From assembly GCA_902593845.1 (NCBI GenBank), contig CACJJV010000007.1, forward strand, positions 1-64,000: 64,000 nt of DNA. Direction: 5' to 3'. This DNA comes from an uncultured Pelagibacteraceae bacterium (GTDB lineage Bacteria; Pseudomonadota; Alphaproteobacteria; Pelagibacterales; Pelagibacteraceae). Shown piece by piece: positions 22,947-34,128 of this stretch. Position 1 is the first letter of the stretch. The number at the start of each line of letters is the position of its first letter. The translations under genes and the position numbers were made by a program. The notes under the pieces are model-generated. The model saw nothing but the letters and a program-made list of their open reading frames with translations. It did not search any database and was not told the DNA's origin.

Positions 22947-23500
22947 TGACACCAAGACTAAAGGAACTTTATTTAAAAGAAATCCAACCAGCTTTAAAAA
23001 CAGAGTTTGGATTTAAAAACCTCAATATGGGTCCTAAAATTGAAAAAATCATTTTAAATATGGGTTTAGGTTTGGATGGTAATGACTCTAAGGTTTTAAA
23101 ATCATGTGAAGAGGATCTTGCTAAAATTACAGGTCAAAAACCAGTCACAACAAAATTCAAAAAATCTGTAGCAAATTTTAAAACTAGAAAAGGCTCTAAC
23201 GCTGGGTTGAAGGTAACTTTAAGAAAAAATAAAATGTATGAATTTCTTGATAGATTAGTGAATATAGCATTACCAAGAATAAAAGATTTTAGAGGTCTAT
23301 CTCAAAATGGGTTTGATAAATTTGGAAACTATACTTTTGGTGTTAAAGAGCACATTATATTTCCTGAAGTTAGCTTTGATAGAGCAGATAAAGTAAGAGG
23401 ATTAGATATTGTAATAGTGATATCATCTTTAAGTAAAGACCATAGTTTTGCACTTTTACAAAAGATGAACTTTCCATTTATAAAAAAAGGAGATAATTAG
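22946..23500 (+). CDS. rplE: 50S ribosomal protein L5
   Basis: [44 protein letters not shown]. Confidence 0.97.
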   Translation: MTPRLKELYLKEIQPALKTEFGFKNLNMGPKIEKIILNMGLGLDGNDSKVLKSCEEDLAKITGQKPVTTKFKKSVANFKTRKGSNAGLKVTLRKNKMYEFLDRLVNIALPRIKDFRGLSQNGFDKFGNYTFGVKEHIIFPEVSFDRADKVRGLDIVIVISSLSKDHSFALLQKMNFPFIKKGDN

Positions 23501-23501
23501 T

Positions 23502-23807
23502 ATGGCTAAATTAAGTTCAATTAATAAGAATAATCGAAGAATAAAACTTTCAGATAAATTTTTTAATAAGAGAGCTAAGTTAAAGAAAATTATCATGGAT
23601 AAAAAATTACCTTTAGAAGAAAGATTCAAAGCACAACAAAAGCTTTCTAAATTACCAAGAAATTCTTCAAAAATCAGAGTGATGAATAGATGTCAAATAA
23701 CAGGTAGACCACACGGAGTTTATAGAAAATTAAAAATTTCTAGAATTGCGCTAAGACAACTTGGTTTGCAAGGAAAGATACCAGGAATGGTTAAATCAAG
23801 TTGGTAG
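23502..23807 (+). CDS. rpsN: 30S ribosomal protein S14 (Zn-free type)
   Basis: [37 protein letters not shown]. Confidence 0.97.
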   Translation: MAKLSSINKNNRRIKLSDKFFNKRAKLKKIIMDKKLPLEERFKAQQKLSKLPRNSSKIRVMNRCQITGRPHGVYRKLKISRIALRQLGLQGKIPGMVKSSW

Positions 23808-23819
23808 AAAGGAGTAATT

Positions 23820-24215
23820 ATGAGTTTAAGTGACCCAATTGGAGATATGATCGCTAGAGTAAAGAATGCTCAAGCGAGAAAGCATAAAAAAGTGGAATTA
23901 CCATCCTCTAAATTTAAAAGTAAAATAGCTGATATTCTTAAAAACGAGGGTTTCATCAAAGATTTTAAAGTTTCTACAGAAGAGAAAAAAAATATCCTAT
24001 CATTAGAGTTAAAATATCATTCAGGCAATCCAGTAATAAGCAATTTTGAAAGAGTTTCAAAACCAGGTAGAAGAATTTTTTCAAGTGCAGATAGTTTGCC
24101 AAAAATAAATAATGGATTAGGAATTGCAATTTTGTCTACACCAAAAGGTGTTATGACAGATATAGATGCTAGAAAGCAAAAAGTTGGCGGTGAAATAGTT
24201 TGTAAGGTGTTTTAA
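23820..24215 (+). CDS. rpsH: 30S ribosomal protein S8
   Basis: SDPIGDMIARVKNAQ, GLGIAILSTPKGVMTDIDARKQKVGGEIVCKVF. Confidence 0.97.
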   Translation: MSLSDPIGDMIARVKNAQARKHKKVELPSSKFKSKIADILKNEGFIKDFKVSTEEKKNILSLELKYHSGNPVISNFERVSKPGRRIFSSADSLPKINNGLGIAILSTPKGVMTDIDARKQKVGGEIVCKVF

Positions 24216-24216
24216 T

Positions 24217-24756
24217 ATGTCAAAAATAGGAAAAATAAACATTACGATACCAGAAAAAGTAAAAGTAGCTGTTGCTGGTAATATTCTTAATATAGAAGGC
24301 CCTCTTGGTAAAAGATCTTTAAACATAGATTTAGATATATTTAATCTTGATATTAAAGACGGCAAAGAGATATCTATAAAGCCTAAAAAGATTGATCAAA
24401 ATACCAAAAGATTATGGGGTATGAACAGAAGCTTGATTAATAATGCTGTAATTGGATCAGTAAAAGGTTATGAGAAAATTTTAGAACTAGTAGGAGTAGG
24501 TTATAGAGCTACAATTAAAGGCAATCAACTGAATCTGCAATTAGGTTACAGCCATGATATAAATTTTGACATACCAGAGGGTATTAAGATTGCGGTTGAA
24601 AAACAAACAACATTAAAAATTTCAGGTTATGATAAACAATTAGTTGGTTCAATTGCTTCAAAAATTAAGACACTTAGAAAAATTGAACCTTATAAAGGAA
24701 AAGGTATTAGAGAAAAAGGTCAATATGTTTTAAAAAAAGAGGGTAAGAAAAAATAA
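24217..24756 (+). CDS. rplF: 50S ribosomal protein L6
   Basis: [22 protein letters not shown]; operon position. Confidence 0.97.
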   Translation: MSKIGKINITIPEKVKVAVAGNILNIEGPLGKRSLNIDLDIFNLDIKDGKEISIKPKKIDQNTKRLWGMNRSLINNAVIGSVKGYEKILELVGVGYRATIKGNQLNLQLGYSHDINFDIPEGIKIAVEKQTTLKISGYDKQLVGSIASKIKTLRKIEPYKGKGIREKGQYVLKKEGKKK

Positions 24757-25112
24757 TGAAATTAAGTACTAGTACAAGAAAAAAATTTAGAATTACAAAT
24801 AAACTTAAAAAAGTTTCAAAGCCAGGAAGGTTTAGATTAAGTATTTTTAGGTCATCTAAAAATATCTCAGCACAAATTATTGATGACACGAAGAATATAA
24901 CTTTATTATCAGCTTCATCAGTTGAAAAAGATATAAAAGAAACTAAAACAAAAAATAAATCAGAGCTATCAAAAATTGTTGCAGAAAAATTAGCAAAAAA
25001 AGCTCAAGAGAAAAAAATCATCAAAATATACTTTGATAGAGGTATTTATAAATATCATGGACGGATAAAAATTTTTGCTGAAACTCTAAGAAAAAATGGA
25101 ATGGAATTTTAA
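24756..25112 (+). CDS. rplR: 50S ribosomal protein L18
   Basis: [49 protein letters not shown]. Confidence 0.96.
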   Translation: MKLSTSTRKKFRITNKLKKVSKPGRFRLSIFRSSKNISAQIIDDTKNITLLSASSVEKDIKETKTKNKSELSKIVAEKLAKKAQEKKIIKIYFDRGIYKYHGRIKIFAETLRKNGMEF

Positions 25113-25114
25113 AA

Positions 25115-25630
25115 ATGGAAAATTTTAAAGAAAAAAAAACAGACGATATTTTAGAAAAATTAGTTCATATAAATAGAATTACTAAAGTTGTTAAAGGTGG
25201 TAGACGTTTTGGTTTTTCTGCATTGGTTGTTGTTGGAAACCAAGCTGGGAAAATTGGTATAGCTCATGCTAAAGCAAAACAGGTTCCGGATGCAATTAAA
25301 AAAGCAAATGAAATAGCTAGAAGAAAACTCATCCATATTCCTTTGAGAGAGGGAAGAACTATTCATCATGATGTTAAGGCAAAAGATGGATCTGGTAAAA
25401 TTGTTTTAAGATCTGCATCAAAAGGTACAGGAATAATTGCTGGTGGTCCTGTTCGGGCTGTTTGTGAGGTTTTAGGAGTAAAAGATATAGTTGCAAAATC
25501 AATGGGAACATCTAATGCACATAATGTTATAAGAGCAACAATTAAAGCTTTAAAAAAACAGAATTCACCTAAACAGATATCTTCAATAAGAAATAAAAAG
25601 ATATCAGAAATTATTGAAAAAAGAGGATAA
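25115..25630 (+). CDS. rpsE: 30S ribosomal protein S5
   Basis: [24 protein letters not shown]. Confidence 0.97.
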   Translation: MENFKEKKTDDILEKLVHINRITKVVKGGRRFGFSALVVVGNQAGKIGIAHAKAKQVPDAIKKANEIARRKLIHIPLREGRTIHHDVKAKDGSGKIVLRSASKGTGIIAGGPVRAVCEVLGVKDIVAKSMGTSNAHNVIRATIKALKKQNSPKQISSIRNKKISEIIEKRG

Positions 25631-26082
25631 TGATAAAATTAAATAATAGACCAAAAATTAATAAACCTAAAATTAGAGTTGGCAGAGGGATAGGCTCTGG
25701 AAAAGGTAAAACCTCAGGGAGAGGTGTAAAGGGTCAAAAGTCTAGATCAGGTGTTGCAATAAAAAGTTTTGAAGGTGGACAAATGCCTTTATATAGACGT
25801 TTACCTAAAAGAGGTTTTAATTCTATTCAAAAAGAAAATATAGCTATTTTAAATTTAGATAAAATACAATCTTTCATAAACAAGAAAACAATTAATACTA
25901 ATGACATATTAAATTCGTCATCATTAAAAAAGTTAAAACTTATAAATAAAAATTCAAAAAAACTTAAGATTTTAGGCTCTGGTGAAATTAAAGATAAGAT
26001 TAATATTGAAGCTGATTTAGCCTCAAAATCAGCATTAGAGAAGCTTGAAAAAATTGGTGGATCAATACAACTTAAAAAATAA
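25630..26082 (+). CDS. rplO: 50S ribosomal protein L15
   Basis: [43 protein letters not shown]. Confidence 0.97.
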   Translation: MIKLNNRPKINKPKIRVGRGIGSGKGKTSGRGVKGQKSRSGVAIKSFEGGQMPLYRRLPKRGFNSIQKENIAILNLDKIQSFINKKTINTNDILNSSSLKKLKLINKNSKKLKILGSGEIKDKINIEADLASKSALEKLEKIGGSIQLKK

Positions 26083-26094
26083 TATCTCAAGATA

Positions 26095-27375
26095 ATGAGC
26101 TCTTCATCTTCAAGTGTTGATTTAAGAAATAGGATAATCTTTACGATTGCAATACTAGCGGTGTACAGATTTGGAACGTTTGTTCCTTTACCTGGAATTG
26201 ATCCAGAGCAATTAAAAATTTTGATGGAGGGTAATCAAAAAGGTCTTCTTGGGATGTTTAACGTGTTTGCTGGAGGTGCTGTAAGTAGAATGGCCATCTT
26301 CGCATTAGGAATAATGCCATATATTTCATCTTCAATCATTGTTCAATTATTAACTGGTGTATCAGATTATTTTAAAAATCTTAAAGCTCAAGGTGAAACA
26401 GGAAGAGCAAAGATCACGCAAATTACTCGTTATGGAACAGTTTTATTAGCCACTGTTCAAGGTTACGGTCTCTCTGTTGGTTTGGAGTCCTCAGCTAATT
26501 TAGTTATTAACCCAGGAATGTTTTTTAAGATATCAACAGTTACAACCATTGTAGCTGGTACAATTTTCTTAATGTGGTTAGGTGAACAGATTACACAACG
26601 AGGAATAGGAAACGGAATTTCATTAATCATCTTTGCTGGAATTGTTGCAGAAATTCCAAGAGCTTTAGTGACAACATTTGAATTAGGTAGAACTGGAGCA
26701 ATTTCAACTTTAATGATAATTGCAATTTTTATCTTATTAATTTTAACTATTTTGTTTATTGTTTTTATGGAAAGAGCTTTAAGAAAAATTTTAATAAATT
26801 ATCCTAAAAGACAGATGGGCAACAAAATGTATGGGGGAGAGTCATCTCATTTACCTTTAAAGATTAATCAAGCTGGAGTTATACCAGCTATTTTTGCATC
26901 AGCCTTACTATTATTACCTGTAACTTTTTCAAATTTTGATGTTTCTGATAATGAAACTTTTTTAAATTTAAGTTCATATTTTACACAGGGACAACCTCTT
27001 TATATGTTGCTTTATGCATCAGGAATTATTTTTTTCACCTTTTTTTATACATCAATTACTTTCAATCCAACAGAAACAGCTGATAATTTAAGAAAATATG
27101 GTGGTTTTGTTCCAGGCATAAGACCAGGAGAAAGTACAGCTCTTTATATTGAAAATATTTTAACAAAATTAACTACCATAGGGGCATTATACCTTACTTT
27201 AGTTTGTTTGATGCCAGAGTTTTTAATTGCAAATTATCCAATACCATTTTATTTGGGTGGAACGTCAATATTGATTGTTGTAGTTGTTGCAATTGATACA
27301 GTTACACAAATTCAAACTCGACTTATGAGCTCACAATATGAGCAACTAATCAAAAAAACTAAATTCGGTAGGTAG
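26095..27375 (+). CDS. secY: preprotein translocase subunit SecY
   Basis: VYRFGTFVPLPGID, GNGISLIIFAGIVAEIP, multi-TM, 426 aa. Confidence 0.98.
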   Translation: MSSSSSSVDLRNRIIFTIAILAVYRFGTFVPLPGIDPEQLKILMEGNQKGLLGMFNVFAGGAVSRMAIFALGIMPYISSSIIVQLLTGVSDYFKNLKAQGETGRAKITQITRYGTVLLATVQGYGLSVGLESSANLVINPGMFFKISTVTTIVAGTIFLMWLGEQITQRGIGNGISLIIFAGIVAEIPRALVTTFELGRTGAISTLMIIAIFILLILTILFIVFMERALRKILINYPKRQMGNKMYGGESSHLPLKINQAGVIPAIFASALLLLPVTFSNFDVSDNETFLNLSSYFTQGQPLYMLLYASGIIFFTFFYTSITFNPTETADNLRKYGGFVPGIRPGESTALYIENILTKLTTIGALYLTLVCLMPEFLIANYPIPFYLGGTSILIVVVVAIDTVTQIQTRLMSSQYEQLIKKTKFGR

Positions 27376-27385
27376 ATTTAAAAAA

Positions 27386-27949
27386 GTGAATGTAATTTTG
27401 TTTGGACCTCCAGGAGCTGGTAAAGGCACACAAGCTAAATTTTTAGTTAAACAATTAAATAATTTTCAAATTTCCACAGGTGATATGCTGAGAGATGAAA
27501 TTCAAAAAAACTCTGAAATAGGAAAAAAGATAGTTGAAGACATGAGCGAAGGTAGATTTGTTAGCGATGAAATAGTTAACTCATTAATTGAAAATGTAGT
27601 ATTTGATCCAAAAAAGAAAAATAAATTAATATTTGATGGGTATCCTAGATCCCTGACACAAGCTAAAAACCTAGAAAAATTATTAGAGAAAACAAATCAA
27701 AAAATTGATTTTGTATTCTTTCTTAATGTAAATAAGGAAACAATAATCAAAAGAATTGAGCAAAGAAAAAGTATAGAAAATAGAACTGATGATGATTTAA
27801 ATACTACTGTAAGAAGGTACGATAAATACATGGAAACCACTAAACCTGTTCTAGACTTTTATTCTAAAAATTCCAATTTCTATGAGTTAGATGGCAGTTC
27901 TAAAATTGAGGAAATAACAGCTAAAATCAACAGTTTTCTCAATGTTTAA
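27386..27949 (+). CDS. adk: adenylate kinase, short-LID form (GTG start)
   Basis: VILFGPPGAGKGTQAKFL, DGYPRSLTQA. Confidence 0.96.
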   Translation: MNVILFGPPGAGKGTQAKFLVKQLNNFQISTGDMLRDEIQKNSEIGKKIVEDMSEGRFVSDEIVNSLIENVVFDPKKKNKLIFDGYPRSLTQAKNLEKLLEKTNQKIDFVFFLNVNKETIIKRIEQRKSIENRTDDDLNTTVRRYDKYMETTKPVLDFYSKNSNFYELDGSSKIEEITAKINSFLNV

Positions 27950-27953
27950 CCCG

Positions 27954-27981
27954 TTGACTTTAAAAGATCATCTTATATAAA
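27954..27981 (+). promoter_or_regulatory. candidate internal promoter for rpsM-rpsK-rpoA-rplQ
   Basis: TTGACT (27954-27959), 16-nt spacer, TATAAA (27976-27981), in the adk-rpsM gap. Confidence 0.5.
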
Positions 27982-28005
27982 AGGCTGAAAATTATCACTA
28001 AATAT

Positions 28006-28389
28006 ATGGCTCGTATTGCAGGTATAAATATTCCACAGAACAAACTTGTTCACGTAGGTCTTACCTATATTTATGGCATTGGTGATAAGTTTTCTTCGCA
28101 AATTTGTTCATCATTAAAAATTCCAAAAGAAAAAAGAGTGAATCAATTAACTGATGATGAAATCCTTAAAATTAGAGAATACATAGATCAAAATTTCAAA
28201 GTTGAGGGAGATTTGAGAAGAGATTATTCATTAAGTATAAAAAGATTAATAGATCTTGCTTGCTACAGGGGATCAAGACATAGAAAAAAATTACCTGTCA
28301 GAGGTCAAAGAACTAGATGTAATGCAAGGACTAGAAAAGGTAAAGCAATTGCAATTGCAGGTAAAAAATTAACTCCACTTAAAAAATAA
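28006..28389 (+). CDS. rpsM: 30S ribosomal protein S13
   Basis: [41 protein letters not shown]. Confidence 0.97.
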   Translation: MARIAGINIPQNKLVHVGLTYIYGIGDKFSSQICSSLKIPKEKRVNQLTDDEILKIREYIDQNFKVEGDLRRDYSLSIKRLIDLACYRGSRHRKKLPVRGQRTRCNARTRKGKAIAIAGKKLTPLKK

Positions 28390-28391
28390 AC

Positions 28392-28841
28392 ATGGCTAAA
28401 GTTGATAAGGTTGAAAAGAAAGACCAAAAAAGTGAAAAAAGTGTAAGCAAAGTTAAAAAGAGCTCTTACTCCAAAAAGAAAAAAGTAAAAAAAAATATTT
28501 TGAATGGTATTGCTTATGTTCAATCAACTTTCAATAATACTATTATCTCTATCGCAGATACAAATGGAAATGTAGTTTCCTGGGCTTCAGCAGGCCAAAA
28601 AGGTTTTAAGGGTTCAAGAAAATCCACACCATATGCTGCACAAATAGCAGCTGATGCAGCTGCATCGAAGGCTTTAGAATATGGAATGAAAACATTATCA
28701 GTTGAAGTTAAAGGACCTGGCTCAGGAAGAGAAACAGCATTAAGAGCTTTACAAGCAAGAGGATTTAAAATTTTATCAATTAAAGACACTACACCGATGC
28801 CACATAATGGTACTAGGCCACCAAAAAAAAGGAGAGTTTAA
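28392..28841 (+). CDS. rpsK: 30S ribosomal protein S11 with Lys-rich N-terminal extension
   Basis: [59 protein letters not shown]. Confidence 0.97.
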   Translation: MAKVDKVEKKDQKSEKSVSKVKKSSYSKKKKVKKNILNGIAYVQSTFNNTIISIADTNGNVVSWASAGQKGFKGSRKSTPYAAQIAADAAASKALEYGMKTLSVEVKGPGSGRETALRALQARGFKILSIKDTTPMPHNGTRPPKKRRV

Positions 28842-29869
28842 TGGAAACAGAAAACGTAAATATCAAAAATTGGAAATCTCTTATTAAACCATCAAAAATT
28901 GATGTCCAAATGAGTGATGATTTATCTAAAGCAAAAATAGTAGCTGAGCCTTTAGAAAAAGGTTATGGTTTAACTTTAGGTAATTCATTAAGAAGAATTT
29001 TATTATCCTCAATTAGAGGAGCAGCGGTCACATCTATACAAATAGACGGTGTACTACATGAGTTTACATCTATAAAAGGTGTAAGAGAAGATGTTACTGA
29101 TATAGTTTTAAATGTAAAATCTTTAGCATTAAAGTCATCTTCTGAAGGCACAAAAAAACTTATTTTAGATGCAAAAGGACCTGGTGAAATAAAAGCTTCT
29201 GATATAACTCCAGTAGCAGATGTTGAAATTTTAAATCCTGAATTAGTAATTTGTAATTTAGATGAAAATACAAGTTTTCATATGGAAATGAATGTTAATA
29301 CAGGCAAAGGTTATGTGCCAGCTGAATTAAACAAACCCGAGGAACCACCTTTAGGATTGATTGCTATAGATTCTTTATACAGTCCAGTAAAAAAAGTTTC
29401 TTATTCTGTAAGCACCGCGAGAGAAGGTAAAGCCCTAGACTATGATAAACTTACAATGGAAGTTGAAACAGATGGTTCAATATCAGCAGAGGATGCTGTA
29501 GCTTATTCTGCAAGAATTTTCCAAGATCAACTTAAAATGTTTATTAATTTTGATGAGCCAGTAGAGGCACCAGTTAAAGAAGTTTCAACAGAACCAGAAT
29601 TTAATAAAAACTTGTTAAGAAAAGTTGATGAATTGGAATTATCTGTGCGTTCGATGAATTGTTTGAAAAATGATAACATAATTTATATTGGTGATCTTGT
29701 GCAAAAGTCTGAGGGGGAAATGCTTAGAACACCAAATTTTGGAAGAAAATCACTTAATGAAATTAAAGAGGTTTTAACAGGAATGTCATTGTATTTGGGT
29801 ATGGAGATACCAAATTGGCCACCAGACAACATTGCTGAAATGTCTAAAAAACTCGAGGAAGCAATCTAA
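28841..29869 (+). CDS. rpoA: DNA-directed RNA polymerase subunit alpha
   Basis: [24 protein letters not shown]-terminal domain [12 protein letters not shown]. Confidence 0.98.
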   Translation: METENVNIKNWKSLIKPSKIDVQMSDDLSKAKIVAEPLEKGYGLTLGNSLRRILLSSIRGAAVTSIQIDGVLHEFTSIKGVREDVTDIVLNVKSLALKSSSEGTKKLILDAKGPGEIKASDITPVADVEILNPELVICNLDENTSFHMEMNVNTGKGYVPAELNKPEEPPLGLIAIDSLYSPVKKVSYSVSTAREGKALDYDKLTMEVETDGSISAEDAVAYSARIFQDQLKMFINFDEPVEAPVKEVSTEPEFNKNLLRKVDELELSVRSMNCLKNDNIIYIGDLVQKSEGEMLRTPNFGRKSLNEIKEVLTGMSLYLGMEIPNWPPDNIAEMSKKLEEAI

Positions 29870-30319
29870 ATGAGACATGGATTTGCTAATAAGAAGCTTA
29901 ATAGAACATCTGAGCATAGAAAAGCATTGTTAAAAAACATGCTTAATTCTCTGATTAAATATGAGCAAATTAAAACAACATTACCGAAGGCAAAGTTTTT
30001 AAAGCCTCAGGCTGATAAGATTATTACATTAGGAAAGAGAGATACTCTTCATAACACAAAAGCTTTAGTTTCACAGTTACAAGATATTAAATCTGCAAAC
30101 AAAGTTAGAAAAACATTATCAAAAAGATACGAGAAAAGATCAGGCGGTTATACAAGAATAATTAAAGCTGGTTTCAGATATGGCGATAATGCACCGATGG
30201 CAATTATTGAATTTGTTGACAGAGATGTTGAAGCAAAAAAAGTTGATAAAAAGAAAAAATCTGCTTCAAAAGAGCCTGAAAAAAAAGAAGATAAGAAACT
30301 AGTTACTGCATCAAAATAA
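29870..30319 (+). CDS. rplQ: 50S ribosomal protein L17
   Basis: [25 protein letters not shown]; Lys-rich C-terminal tail. Confidence 0.97.
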   Translation: MRHGFANKKLNRTSEHRKALLKNMLNSLIKYEQIKTTLPKAKFLKPQADKIITLGKRDTLHNTKALVSQLQDIKSANKVRKTLSKRYEKRSGGYTRIIKAGFRYGDNAPMAIIEFVDRDVEAKKVDKKKKSASKEPEKKEDKKLVTASK

Positions 30320-30328
30320 TATTTTTTT

Positions 30329-31246
30329 ATGTTAAAAAGTTACATCGTTGATTCAACGTGTAATAACATGCGTGTTGACAGATGGATACGGAATAAAATT
30401 GGGAGAATTCCTCAAGGTCTGATTGAAAAATCTCTAAGATCAGGCAAAATCAAGGTTAATAAAAAAAAAATAAAAAGTTCTCATAAGATAAAATCTAATG
30501 ACAAAATTAATTTTTATGGCTTTAAATTTGAAGAAAGAATTCTACAAAAAAAAATAAGTTTTAATCCCTCTAATCAAATAATCAAAGCAAATGAAGATTT
30601 GATAATAGATAGCAATGAAAATTTTATCGTCTTAAATAAAAGTGCTGGTATTTCTGTTCAAGGTGGAACAAAATCAAAAAAAAACCTAATTGATATATTC
30701 AAAAAAAGTGAAATTTTTTCAGACTCAAAACCTTTTTCTGTTCACAGATTAGACAAAGATACATCAGGTGTTTTTTTAATGGCTAAAAATAGAGAGACAG
30801 CGCAATTATTAACATCATTATTTAGACTAAGAAAAGTGCATAAAACTTATCTAGCTATTTGTCATGGTGAACTTGAAAAAAATTCAGGAGAGTGGAATGA
30901 TGACTTAGTACGATATGATAACGGAAAAAAAATTATTGAAAAAGCAAAAACAATTTACAAAGTCATTGATAAAAATTCAAATTCTAGTCTTGTTGAGATG
31001 AAACCTATTACCGGTAGGAAACATCAATTAAGAAAACAACTTTTTAATATTGGTCACTCAATTTATGGGGATAATAAATATAAATCTTTTACCAAAACAA
31101 TCGGTATTAACAAAGAATTAATGCTACATGCTTACGAAATAAAATTCATGATTAAAAACAAAAAATATACTTATAAAGCTTTACTACCTGATTATTTCAA
31201 AAAATTATTAAAAATTAAAAGACTTACTTATTCAAATTTGAAATAA
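30329..31246 (+). CDS. RluC/RluD-family pseudouridine synthase
   Basis: S4-like N-terminus, [16 protein letters not shown] catalytic motif, [13 protein letters not shown]. Family subtype (rluC vs rluD) not decided. Confidence 0.88.
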   Translation: MLKSYIVDSTCNNMRVDRWIRNKIGRIPQGLIEKSLRSGKIKVNKKKIKSSHKIKSNDKINFYGFKFEERILQKKISFNPSNQIIKANEDLIIDSNENFIVLNKSAGISVQGGTKSKKNLIDIFKKSEIFSDSKPFSVHRLDKDTSGVFLMAKNRETAQLLTSLFRLRKVHKTYLAICHGELEKNSGEWNDDLVRYDNGKKIIEKAKTIYKVIDKNSNSSLVEMKPITGRKHQLRKQLFNIGHSIYGDNKYKSFTKTIGINKELMLHAYEIKFMIKNKKYTYKALLPDYFKKLLKIKRLTYSNLK

Positions 31247-31844
31247 AGATTTCAACTAGTTTTTTTTCTAATTCTTTATAATCTTGATCTTTGATTTGTT
31301 TTAGATTCGTGACTCCTTTATTTTTAATACCACATGGAATTATCGCTTTATATTTATCTAAATTGTTATTAATATTAATTGAAAAACCATGATAAGCTAT
31401 CCATTTACTAATTCTTACTCCAATCGCAGCTACCTTTTTTGTTTGTTCGTTATCTCTGTGCCATATTCCAATATTTTCTTTATCTGAAAAAGTTTTTATA
31501 TCAAAAAATTGTAACGTATCTATTATTGTTTTTTCTATAATTGTAATAAAATTTCTTATATCTTTTTTTCTTTTTTTTAGGTCTATTACAAAATAACAAA
31601 TTAGTTGACCTGGTCCATGATAAGTAATTTTACCCCCTCTATTCGTCTCGATAATCTTAATTGATTTATCTAAAATATCGCTTTCATTATAACTTGTCCC
31701 AGCTGTGTAAATGTCTGGATGTTCTAAAGTCCAAATTAATTCATTTGATTTATTTTGATCCACATTTAACAATCTTTCTTCCATCATTTTTTTAGCGTCC
31801 TCATAAATGACAGGTTTTTCAGACTTTTTAATTTCTATACTCAT
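31224..31844 (-). CDS. lipB: octanoyl-ACP:protein N-octanoyltransferase
   Basis: [56 protein letters not shown]. Confidence 0.94.
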   Translation of the reverse strand: MSIEIKKSEKPVIYEDAKKMMEERLLNVDQNKSNELIWTLEHPDIYTAGTSYNESDILDKSIKIIETNRGGKITYHGPGQLICYFVIDLKKRKKDIRNFITIIEKTIIDTLQFFDIKTFSDKENIGIWHRDNEQTKKVAAIGVRISKWIAYHGFSININNNLDKYKAIIPCGIKNKGVTNLKQIKDQDYKELEKKLVEIFISNLNK

Positions 31845-31904
31845 TTAAAAATTGTAATCTTTTGATTATGTATTAAAAGATCGACGTAAATAATAGGAAA
31901 ATTT

Positions 31905-33278
31905 ATGGCTTTAATTAAAAAAATCAAAGATAAAAAAGTCAATTTTGAATTCAATAAAGAGTACATAAAAGTAGTCACTGATAAAATTTCAAATAATGAT
32001 GCAAATTTTATCACAAATTCTTTTAAAGAAATGCACCCTGCTGATGCAGCTGATATCATAGAACACTTAGGGCAAAATGATCGAGAAAATTTAATTAAAC
32101 TTAACAATTTCAAAATAGATCCTGAAGTTTTTGTTGAGTTAAATGAGTCAGTTCAAACTGAAATTATAAAATATCTTTCCTCAGATGCGATAGTTAGAAT
32201 ATTGAAAAATCTAGAGTCTGACGATGCTATAGCTATACTTGAAAATGTAGATGAAAAAAATAAAAATTCTATTTTAAGTTTACTGCCACCTAAAGATCGT
32301 TTCGCTTTATTGGAAGGTCTTAGTTATCCTGAGGATAGTGCAGCTAGAATTATGCAGAGAGAATTTACTGCAATACCTAGTAACTGGTCTGTTGGTCAAA
32401 CTATTGATTATTTAAGAGAAAATAAAGATTTACCTGAACAATTTTTAGAAATTTATATTGTTGATGAAAATTTTAAACCTATTGGTGCGGTACCATCATC
32501 CAAAGTTCTAAGAACACCAAGAGAAACAAAAATGTCATCAATTATGGATGACTCTATTTTTTTAGTTCCTGTAGATATGGATAGAGAAGAAGTTGGTAAC
32601 TCATTTGAAAATTATAATTTAAATTCTGCATGTGTTATTGATAAAAATAATAAATTAGTTGGAATGATCACCTCAGATGATGTTTTAACAGTTTTAAAAG
32701 AAGAGGCAGAAGAGGATGCATTAAGATTAGCCGGTGTAGGTGATGAGGAAATTACAGATGGAGTAATAACGAAAACGAAAAGAAGATTTAATTGGTTGTT
32801 ATTAAATCTTTTCACTGCATTTTTAGCCACATATTGTATTAGTTTATTTGGAGCAACTATTGAACAAATGGTTGTTCTAGCTTTTTTGATGCCAATTGTT
32901 GCATCAATGGGTGGTAATGCTGGAATGCAAACATTAGCTGTAACAGTTAGAACTCTTGCCACTAATGATTTAACAAAAAATAATTTTAATCAGAATATTT
33001 TTAAAGAATTTAATATTGGGATTTTAAATGGAATTATTTTTGCAATTATAAGCTCTTTTATTGTTCAGTTGTGGTTTCAAGACATTATACTTTCTTTAAT
33101 AATTTCAATTTCAATGATTTTGACAATGATCGTTGCAGGATTGTTTGGGATATTGGTGCCTGTCACATTAAAAAAGATGAATATAGATCCAGCTATAGCA
33201 TCAAGTGTTTTTGTAACAACTATAACTGATGTTATTGGGTTCGTATCATTTCTAGGTGTTGGAGCTTACTTTTTGTAA
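31905..33278 (+). CDS. mgtE: MgtE-family magnesium transporter
   Basis: N-domain (HPADAADIIEHL), CBS pair, PIVASMGGNAGMQTLAVTVRTLA. Confidence 0.95.
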   Translation: MALIKKIKDKKVNFEFNKEYIKVVTDKISNNDANFITNSFKEMHPADAADIIEHLGQNDRENLIKLNNFKIDPEVFVELNESVQTEIIKYLSSDAIVRILKNLESDDAIAILENVDEKNKNSILSLLPPKDRFALLEGLSYPEDSAARIMQREFTAIPSNWSVGQTIDYLRENKDLPEQFLEIYIVDENFKPIGAVPSSKVLRTPRETKMSSIMDDSIFLVPVDMDREEVGNSFENYNLNSACVIDKNNKLVGMITSDDVLTVLKEEAEEDALRLAGVGDEEITDGVITKTKRRFNWLLLNLFTAFLATYCISLFGATIEQMVVLAFLMPIVASMGGNAGMQTLAVTVRTLATNDLTKNNFNQNIFKEFNIGILNGIIFAIISSFIVQLWFQDIILSLIISISMILTMIVAGLFGILVPVTLKKMNIDPAIASSVFVTTITDVIGFVSFLGVGAYFL

Positions 33279-33281
33279 ACA

Positions 33282-34094
33282 TTATAAGTTATCAATAAGT
33301 CTTACCTTATTAATATAATATGCAATAAAAATTCTAGCATCTTTAATTTTATTAGTTAATCTAAGATTTTTTGTATTTCTTAATTCAAGATAATCTATTT
33401 TAATATCATACTTTTTTTTTAGTTCATTCTTTTTTTTAAAAATTAAATCTTTTAAATTTTTATTTTTAAATAATCTTTTTTTAAAGGTAATAAGATTCCT
33501 TGCTATTTTTCCTGCTTTGTTTAAATTATTTTTATTTAAAAGAATATTTCTAGAAGATAGTGCCAATTTATTTTTATCTCTAATTGTTTTGCAATAAATT
33601 ATTTTAGATTTGAAATTTTTTTCAACAAATTTCTTTACTAATAATAACTGCTGAAAATCTTTTTCACCCATAAATATTTTTGATGGATTCACTATTTTTG
33701 TTAAACGAGTCATTACCTCAATAACCCCTTCAAAATGACCTTTTCTATACTTGGCGCACAGTATTTTATCTCGTTTGTTGAGTTTAATCTTTATTTTGTT
33801 TTTAGATTTATAGATATCTTTGATTTTAGGTAAATAAACATAATCCACTTTTAGTTTTTTTAAAATTTTCAGATCCTTTTTTATATTCCTAGGATATTTC
33901 CTGTAGTCTTGTTTGTTATTAAATTGTTTAGGGTTTACGAATATACTTACAATGGTTTTATTGGATAGTTTTAGAGATTTTTTAATTAATGAGATATGAC
34001 CATCATGAAGGCTGCCCATAGTAGGTACAAACCCAATATTTGAATTGGCAAATAATGCCTCATTTAAATCAATATTGTTTAATAAAGTTTTCAT
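33282..34094 (-). CDS. panC: pantoate--beta-alanine ligase
   Basis: VGFVPTMGSLHDGHISLIKKS, GEKDFQQLLLVKKF, LALSSRN; internal ATG at 34094 preferred. Confidence 0.93.
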   Translation of the reverse strand: MKTLLNNIDLNEALFANSNIGFVPTMGSLHDGHISLIKKSLKLSNKTIVSIFVNPKQFNNKQDYRKYPRNIKKDLKILKKLKVDYVYLPKIKDIYKSKNKIKIKLNKRDKILCAKYRKGHFEGVIEVMTRLTKIVNPSKIFMGEKDFQQLLLVKKFVEKNFKSKIIYCKTIRDKNKLALSSRNILLNKNNLNKAGKIARNLITFKKRLFKNKNLKDLIFKKKNELKKKYDIKIDYLELRNTKNLRLTNKIKDARIFIAYYINKVRLIDNL

Positions 34095-34128
34095 TTGTAT
34101 AAAACATTTTAATAAGTAAAACATTTAA

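Noticed and set aside
27376-28005. Missing rpmJ (L36) between secY and rpsM
   Set aside because: In Alphaproteobacteria rpmJ is commonly located elsewhere and adk follows secY, so this is not notable.
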